Part shown: piece after piece, positions 25,898 through 30,592 of the stretch | Layout: each line of letters begins with the position of its first letter | How positions within the stretch are numbered: position 1 is the stretch's first letter | NCBI GenBank assembly: GCA_002504905.1 | Contig: DATY01000026.1 | Coordinates: 1-30,592 of the forward strand | Source of the DNA: Euryarchaeota archaeon UBA605 | GTDB lineage: Archaea > Thermoplasmatota > Poseidoniia > Poseidoniales > Thalassarchaeaceae | Length of the DNA stretch: 30,592 nucleotides | Reading direction: 5' to 3' | Made by a program: the position numbers and the translations under genes | The notes under the pieces: model-generated | Database searches by the model: none | The model's input: the letters and a program-made list of their open reading frames with translations, nothing else | What the model was told of the DNA's origin: nothing

Positions 25898-26869
25898 ATG
25901 ACTGTGGTAATGGGACGTGGTGAATGTGGCTCCCATGTGACTCTGATATTTACTGTGAATGATGATGATGATGAAATCATTAATCAAGGTAGTTTAGGCG
26001 TGGGTTTTTGCTTAGAAAAAGGAGTTGAAACTATCGCTAGAGGAATCGAAGGGAAATTTAAGATAGATATTAAATTCATTCAAGGAATAGGGAAAAATAA
26101 TCTTTATATTCGTACATTGGAGATTCTATCAGAAGAGTTAGAGGAAATTAAGGAATACTCTTGGGATTTGGCTGTGAAATTAAAGCTACCATTATCACAA
26201 GGCTTTGGTATGTCTGCATCAGGGTCGATATCGGCGGCTATGGCTTTCCAGAGAGCACTGGGCAAGCCGCATGAAGAAAGTCTGAGAAGAGCATTTTCAA
26301 TTGCGCACAGAGTTGAAAGAGAGCTCTCAACAGGTTTGGGAGATGTAACTGCTTTAGCAGCAGGAGGGGTTGAAAGAAGGACTTCTCCAGGTGCACCATT
26401 TAGTGGAAAATTACTCATCAGAGGTCCTGGAAAATCAGAGGGTTGGACCGGTGAAATAGAAGTAATATTGGCTTGGAAAGAAGACTTTGGCAAACATACT
26501 TCCTCCTATATTGATGATAAAGAATGGAAGGATTCAATCAGTTCTGCCGGCATGAAACAAATGAATAGTCTTGTTAGCGGAATATGGAATGAGGAACGAT
26601 GGGAAGAACTATTGGAAAAATCAGAAATTTTTGTCGAAGAAAGTGGGCTATTAAAAGACTCACTTAGATCGGAACTACTTAACGATGTTCAGGAAATAAT
26701 TAATCAATCAAAATCTAATTTTAAACCACTGCTATGTTTACTTGGTAAGAGTATAGTGATTGTACCAAAAGATATTAAAAATAAAAATTCTGATCTAGAT
26801 TCTTTTGCTGAACTCTTAGAAAAAGCTGGATTTAATGCCATTAGAACGAAAGTGGGAGAACTATTTTGA
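25898..26869 (+). CDS. Pantoate kinase (GHMP family)
   Basis: A 323-residue GHMP kinase that phosphorylates pantoate with ATP to give 4-phosphopantoate, the archaeal route to CoA. The ATP-binding loop LPLSQGFGMSASGSISAA (about residues 98-115) matches archaeal pantoate kinase, and STGLGDVTALAAGG (about 143-156) is the conserved segment following the helix. The start at 25898 follows an AGGATG-like sequence; ATG 25910 is an alternative. It comes 45 nt after rpoD on the same strand, where many archaea instead carry L18e, L13, S9 and RpoN. Its stop overlaps the end of the convergent TPD-family gene by 9 bp. Confidence 0.9.
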   Translation: MTVVMGRGECGSHVTLIFTVNDDDDEIINQGSLGVGFCLEKGVETIARGIEGKFKIDIKFIQGIGKNNLYIRTLEILSEELEEIKEYSWDLAVKLKLPLSQGFGMSASGSISAAMAFQRALGKPHEESLRRAFSIAHRVERELSTGLGDVTALAAGGVERRTSPGAPFSGKLLIRGPGKSEGWTGEIEVILAWKEDFGKHTSSYIDDKEWKDSISSAGMKQMNSLVSGIWNEERWEELLEKSEIFVEESGLLKDSLRSELLNDVQEIINQSKSNFKPLLCLLGKSIVIVPKDIKNKNSDLDSFAELLEKAGFNAIRTKVGELF

Positions 26870-27940
26870 ATCAGACAATGATTCATGAAATGTTGCTAAA
26901 GGCTGTAAATCTAATGGACTAGAATCTAACAAAATTGCGCCTTTTAATTTCAAAGTATCACAAAAACCGTGACGATAAACTATCGCTCCTTGTCCGTATT
27001 CTTTGACATATCTATCCACTTGCTTCTGAGTTTTCTTTCTTGGGAATCTTAAATCGGCTCCAAAAAAATGTTTGGCATCGATCCAGGCGCAAGGAATCCC
27101 ATTAATTCTAACATCATCCAACAATAATAAATCAGGAGTAATAATTGCACGTCCTTCAGATTTTTTCTGTTCATCAAGTAATTCCTCTTGACGTCGAAAC
27201 CTGACATTTAGTGAACTGAAATAATCACATAAAATTTCCTCAAATACTTCAGCCGCATTTTGTGTTTCGGACTGATTCACCGAACTTACACGATCAGCAG
27301 ATTCTGCAATTTGGAATTGCTCCCTATCTCTTTCATTTAATTTACTGGGCGCCTTGAGAGTTTCTTTAATTTTATTTTTTGACCATCCTCTTCCAGTTAA
27401 AATTGCTCTAAATACATTAACAGGAGGTGCATCGAACCTGGTTGATAATGATAATACACTTTCGCCTGAGTCATATCTTCTTTTCAATTCATTAGAACGA
27501 CTCATTAGTCTTCCATGAGAATATACACTTTTTTCTTGATTTAAAGCGCTTCTTAAAGAAAGTGATTGTTCAAGAGTAATATCTAATTTCTCAATCTTTT
27601 TTGCAATCTGATTTACTCGCTCTTCAGGAAGAAAACCAAATTCGCCTGGTGAACAAACCAGAGGACTGGCTTTATTTTGAACTGACTTTGGGACTGCATT
27701 CAACTTCCAATTAATTTTGACAACTTTTGCTGGAGGATCGATATCTTGTATGAAGCCCATTGGAGGAGGATCTACAGTAAATCGAGATAGTGCACGCTCA
27801 ACTGCTTGGTTATCGCCTACATCTTTCACTCCAGATGGAGTTTTATTACCGTTAGTACGGCGGCGGCGATTTCGGCGGTTTGGCCTCTTTTTACCTTCTT
27901 CTCGGTCACTCAATAATCTGGCCAAGTGAAAGAGGACCAT
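26861..27940 (-). CDS. TPD-motif protein, homologue of eukaryotic CDIN1 (C15orf41)
   Basis: A 359-residue protein. It starts with a basic N terminus (RPNRRNRRRR, about residues 18-28). A helical middle (about 120-190) includes RYDSGESVLSLSTRFDAPP and looks like a helix-turn-helix, as in CDIN1. The C-terminal third has the defining TPD motif in ITPDLLLLDD (about residue 268) and WIDAKHFFGAD (about 287-297), an Asp...DxK arrangement of restriction-endonuclease-like nucleases, followed by a conserved basic QKQVDRYVKEYG segment. Archaea and eukaryotes carry single copies of this family, but its biochemical role is not established; mutations in the human gene cause congenital dyserythropoietic anaemia type I. 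GGTGG lies 6-10 nt before the ATG. It follows leuS by 34 nt on the same strand. Confidence 0.85.
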   Translation of the reverse strand: MVLFHLARLLSDREEGKKRPNRRNRRRRTNGNKTPSGVKDVGDNQAVERALSRFTVDPPPMGFIQDIDPPAKVVKINWKLNAVPKSVQNKASPLVCSPGEFGFLPEERVNQIAKKIEKLDITLEQSLSLRSALNQEKSVYSHGRLMSRSNELKRRYDSGESVLSLSTRFDAPPVNVFRAILTGRGWSKNKIKETLKAPSKLNERDREQFQIAESADRVSSVNQSETQNAAEVFEEILCDYFSSLNVRFRRQEELLDEQKKSEGRAIITPDLLLLDDVRINGIPCAWIDAKHFFGADLRFPRKKTQKQVDRYVKEYGQGAIVYRHGFCDTLKLKGAILLDSSPLDLQPLATFHESLSDSK

Positions 27941-27974
27941 GAACCCACCGAGATGAAGATTAGGAAAATAGATT

Positions 27975-30592
27975 CTAAATGAATGCTATTCCAGGATTTA
28001 ATGGCGTTGAAACTCTGGCTTTACCTGCAACATCATCCCCCTTTCCAACATCATAAGAAATTACAGATTTAACTGATAGGGAATTTGAGATAAAAGCAGC
28101 ATTATCATTAATAAAATCTGATTCGTTAAATTTCAACTTTATCAAGGATTTTTCAGCTTCTGTCCAAGTATATATTTTACCCCTATTTTTCTTATTTCCA
28201 ATAGTAAATGATTGCCATGTTTGAATAACTTCTCCACGTAATTCTTCCGTACTAAATATTTCTAATGATTTAACATAATTCATTCCATTTTTCTTAAAAT
28301 CGAAATCTTGATTCATAAGAGAAAGAGTCTCAATTGCAAGATCATTCTTCCATTTAGGAGAGGTTTGAATTATACACTGAGATAAAGTTACGTCTGAATG
28401 TCTACTAGCTAAACCTTTAACATTCCTAGAACTATCAATCAAATCTCTAAGATATTTCTCTTTTGCAATATGAACTATATCGTCTTCAAGTCTAATCACG
28501 TTTTGGATAATATAATCGCTTACCATACCTTGACCACCAATTATTGACCAAAATTCTTCTGCAATATGTGGAGTTGCGGGTGCCAACATTGGAATCCAAT
28601 GTTCAAAGAAAATTTTTGCTGTTGTCTTATCTGATCCACCTCTCCTCCTATACCAATGCCAATCGGATAACATCTCAAAATGACTAATCATTACTCCTTC
28701 TCTAAGACTAACATTTTCCATTGCTGACTTCCATTTAACATGGTTCAATCTCATCTTAGATAATAACCAAGAGTCAATAAGACTAGGTTTATCTGTAAAT
28801 GATCTCGACGATTCAAAAGCATCAATAATTGATTGCATTTGTTTATGATTAGAAATTATTGCATTATCTGACCAGTCCATTCCTGCCTCAGGATTGGCTC
28901 CATACAGTATGAATAATCTGACTGTATCTGCCCCATATTCCTCAACCATAGCGCCAGGGCTGACAGTATTTCCTAGAGATTTACTCATCTTTGCCTGTCT
29001 ACTTCCAAGAATAGATTCACATGTTGGACATTTTTTCCCCTCATTATCGACATGAAATTCAACATTACATTCCTCACAGAATGGCGCTGGAGCATTTAAC
29101 ATTCCTTGACAAACTAGCTGTCCAAATGGTTCACCAATACTATTCATTCCAAGATCTCTCATTGCTTTGGTGAAAAATCGAGCATAGAGAAGATGCATTA
29201 CAGCATGTTCAATTCCTCCAATATACAAATCTACACCATCTTTCATCCAATAATCAGCAATTTCTTTATTGAATGAGTGAGTTAGATTTTCTGAATCAGT
29301 ATATCTAAAAAAGTACCAAGAAGAATCATAAAATGTATCCATAGTATCGGTTTCACGCTTCGCGGGTTCGCCACATTCAGGACAGTTCACGTTAAGAAAA
29401 TCGTTATTTGTAGCTAGTGGGTTACCACTCTCATCCCAACTGAACTTAATATCTAGAGGTAACTTTACTGGTAAATCAGATTTAGGAACTGGCACTACCC
29501 CGCAACTTTCACAATGTAACATTGGAATAGGCGTCCCCCAGAACCTTTGGCGGCTTAATAACCAATCTTTCAATCTATATTGTACAGTACCAAATCCTGA
29601 ACCTTCAGATTCAAGGGTTTCTATCACCTGAGATTTCGCTTCATTTCCAAATAATCCATCAAATCCATCACGTGAAGAATTTTTCATATATCCAAGTGAA
29701 TCGAAAACTGGGTTCTGTTCGATAGCTTCGTCATCGGAATTACGGGAAAGAACTGGTTTAATCGGTAAGTTATACTTCTTGGCGAAGTCATAATCTCTTT
29801 GATCATGTCCTGGAACTGCCATTACTGCACCAGTGCCATAACTAGCAACAACAAAATTTCCGGCATAAATAGGAACTTTATCACCGTTTAATGGATTAAT
29901 TGCAAATCTTCCTAGAGGAACTCCTTTCTTTTCTTTAAGCAAATTAACTCGCTCAAACTCTGACATTTTTGCACATTCATCACGAAGATTGCGCCAGCCT
30001 TTTTCATATTCAGTACCTAAAACAAGTTTCTCACAAATAGGGTGTTCAGGGGAAAGTGTCACAAAAGTAACTCCAAAAATAGTATCTGGTCTGGTTGTAA
30101 AAGCACCAATTACAGAATCTTCACCAACTACAGGGAAATCAATATGCGCACCTTGTGATCTACCGATCCAATTACGTTGCATAGCTTTTACATTCTCCGG
30201 AAAATCGATATTTTCCAATTCATCTAACAATTCATCGGCATATTCGGTCATACGAAGAAACCACTGCGCCATATCTTTCTGAATAACCTCTAATCCACAT
30301 CTCCAGCAACGATTATTTTTTACTTGTTCATTGGCTAAAACAGTATCACAATCAACACACCAGTTTACTGGAGCGAATCGCCTTTCTACGAGTCCTGCTT
30401 CATAAAATTTAATGAAAATTTCTTGATTCCAACGATAGTATTCAGGAGTTGATGTTGCAAATGTACGATCCCAATCATAAGAATAGCCCATCCTTTCCTG
30501 ATCTTTACGTATCATTGCAATATTTCTCTCAGTTACATCATGAGGATGTCCTCCCTCCTTCTTAGCAGCGTTTTCTGCAGGCATTCCAAAAG
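27975..30592 (-). CDS. leuS: Leucyl-tRNA synthetase, bacterial type (N terminus outside window)
   Basis: Charges tRNA-Leu with leucine. The gene runs off the right edge; the visible coding sequence starts within SFGMPAE, a stretch internal to the protein, so the Met at 30584 is not the start and the HIGH motif is outside. Present are the zinc region CxxC...CWRC, the CP1 editing domain with TTRPDTIFGVT and GTGAVMAVPGHDQRDYDFA (editing residues intact), the LLSRQRFWGTPIP segment, the KMSKS loop (about residues 530-537 counted from that Met) and a C-terminal anticodon-binding part. These match bacterial LeuRS rather than the archaeal type. Just before KMSKS a four-cysteine ribbon (CEEC...CPTC) sits where bacterial enzymes vary. 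The gene precedes the TPD-family gene on the same strand. Confidence 0.95.
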   Translation of the reverse strand, partial: FGMPAENAAKKEGGHPHDVTERNIAMIRKDQERMGYSYDWDRTFATSTPEYYRWNQEIFIKFYEAGLVERRFAPVNWCVDCDTVLANEQVKNNRCWRCGLEVIQKDMAQWFLRMTEYADELLDELENIDFPENVKAMQRNWIGRSQGAHIDFPVVGEDSVIGAFTTRPDTIFGVTFVTLSPEHPICEKLVLGTEYEKGWRNLRDECAKMSEFERVNLLKEKKGVPLGRFAINPLNGDKVPIYAGNFVVASYGTGAVMAVPGHDQRDYDFAKKYNLPIKPVLSRNSDDEAIEQNPVFDSLGYMKNSSRDGFDGLFGNEAKSQVIETLESEGSGFGTVQYRLKDWLLSRQRFWGTPIPMLHCESCGVVPVPKSDLPVKLPLDIKFSWDESGNPLATNNDFLNVNCPECGEPAKRETDTMDTFYDSSWYFFRYTDSENLTHSFNKEIADYWMKDGVDLYIGGIEHAVMHLLYARFFTKAMRDLGMNSIGEPFGQLVCQGMLNAPAPFCEECNVEFHVDNEGKKCPTCESILGSRQAKMSKSLGNTVSPGAMVEEYGADTVRLFILYGANPEAGMDWSDNAIISNHKQMQSIIDAFESSRSFTDKPSLIDSWLLSKMRLNHVKWKSAMENVSLREGVMISHFEMLSDWHWYRRRGGSDKTTAKIFFEHWIPMLAPATPHIAEEFWSIIGGQGMVSDYIIQNVIRLEDDIVHIAKEKYLRDLIDSSRNVKGLASRHSDVTLSQCIIQTSPKWKNDLAIETLSLMNQDFDFKKNGMNYVKSLEIFSTEELRGEVIQTWQSFTIGNKKNRGKIYTWTEAEKSLIKLKFNESDFINDNAAFISNSLSVKSVISYDVGKGDDVAGKARVSTPLNPGIAFI

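Noticed and set aside
26861..27940. Restriction endonuclease or defence gene
   Set aside because: The nuclease-like motif belongs to the conserved TPD/CDIN1 family, and no methylase or other defence gene is near.
30582..30584. ATG at 30584 as start of leuS
   Set aside because: It is the internal Met of GMPAE; conserved LeuRS sequence, including the HIGH motif, must lie beyond the window.
1..30592. CRISPR array, tRNA, rRNA, insertion sequence, prophage
   Set aside because: No regular spaced repeats, cloverleaf, rRNA-like sequence, transposase, integrase or phage gene was seen by eye on either strand.

Overview
This window most likely comes from a planktonic archaeon, probably Marine Group II (Candidatus Poseidoniales) or a close relative. 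The archaeal signal is the S13-S4-S11-RpoD ribosomal/RNA polymerase operon, an archaeal pantoate kinase, a TPD-family nuclease-like protein, strong GAGGTGA-type Shine-Dalgarno sites and TATA-box promoters. Bacterial-type central metabolism (a MaeB-type malic enzyme fused to a phosphotransacetylase domain, ATP-dependent PEP carboxykinase, a bacterial-type leucyl-tRNA synthetase) and very large surface proteins fit that group. The lineage is inferred from gene content; no search was run. The DNA is AT-rich and gene-dense, with no tRNA, rRNA, CRISPR array or mobile element seen.

Layout. 1-530 (-) is the 5' part of a secreted acidic protein with thrombospondin type 3-like Asp/Gly repeats. 531-840 is a non-coding spacer. 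841-4339 (-) is a tight set read pabC, then a fused pabB-pabA, then a small zinc-ribbon membrane protein: it makes p-aminobenzoate from chorismate. 4384-12963 (-) encodes a 2,859-residue surface protein with a signal peptide, many beta-propeller repeats, six fibronectin III-like modules, one C-terminal membrane helix and a very acidic cytoplasmic tail.

13156-15438 (+) malic enzyme and 15444-17072 (-) PEP carboxykinase face each other with five bases between them; together they handle the malate/oxaloacetate/pyruvate/PEP node. Divergent from pckA, sharing a short promoter region, is a giant polytopic membrane protein (17150-20914). A membrane-anchored extracellular protein (21025-21978) and a THUMP-like SAM methyltransferase (22003-23310) follow on the same strand.

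23423-25852 (+) is rps13-rps4-rps11-rpoD with a leader that can fold into hairpins, followed by pantoate kinase (CoA synthesis). On the opposite strand at the right edge are leucyl-tRNA synthetase (incomplete at its N terminus) and, downstream in the same direction, a homologue of the eukaryotic CDIN1/C15orf41 TPD-motif family.

The most useful leads are the malic enzyme start, where conserved coding sequence extends upstream of every ordinary start codon and points to a one-base frameshift at a G run; the giant propeller protein with an acidic cytoplasmic tail; the CDIN1-like gene beside leuS; the unusual PabB-PabA domain order; and the hairpin leader of the ribosomal operon. I found no convincing defence system or new multi-gene system.
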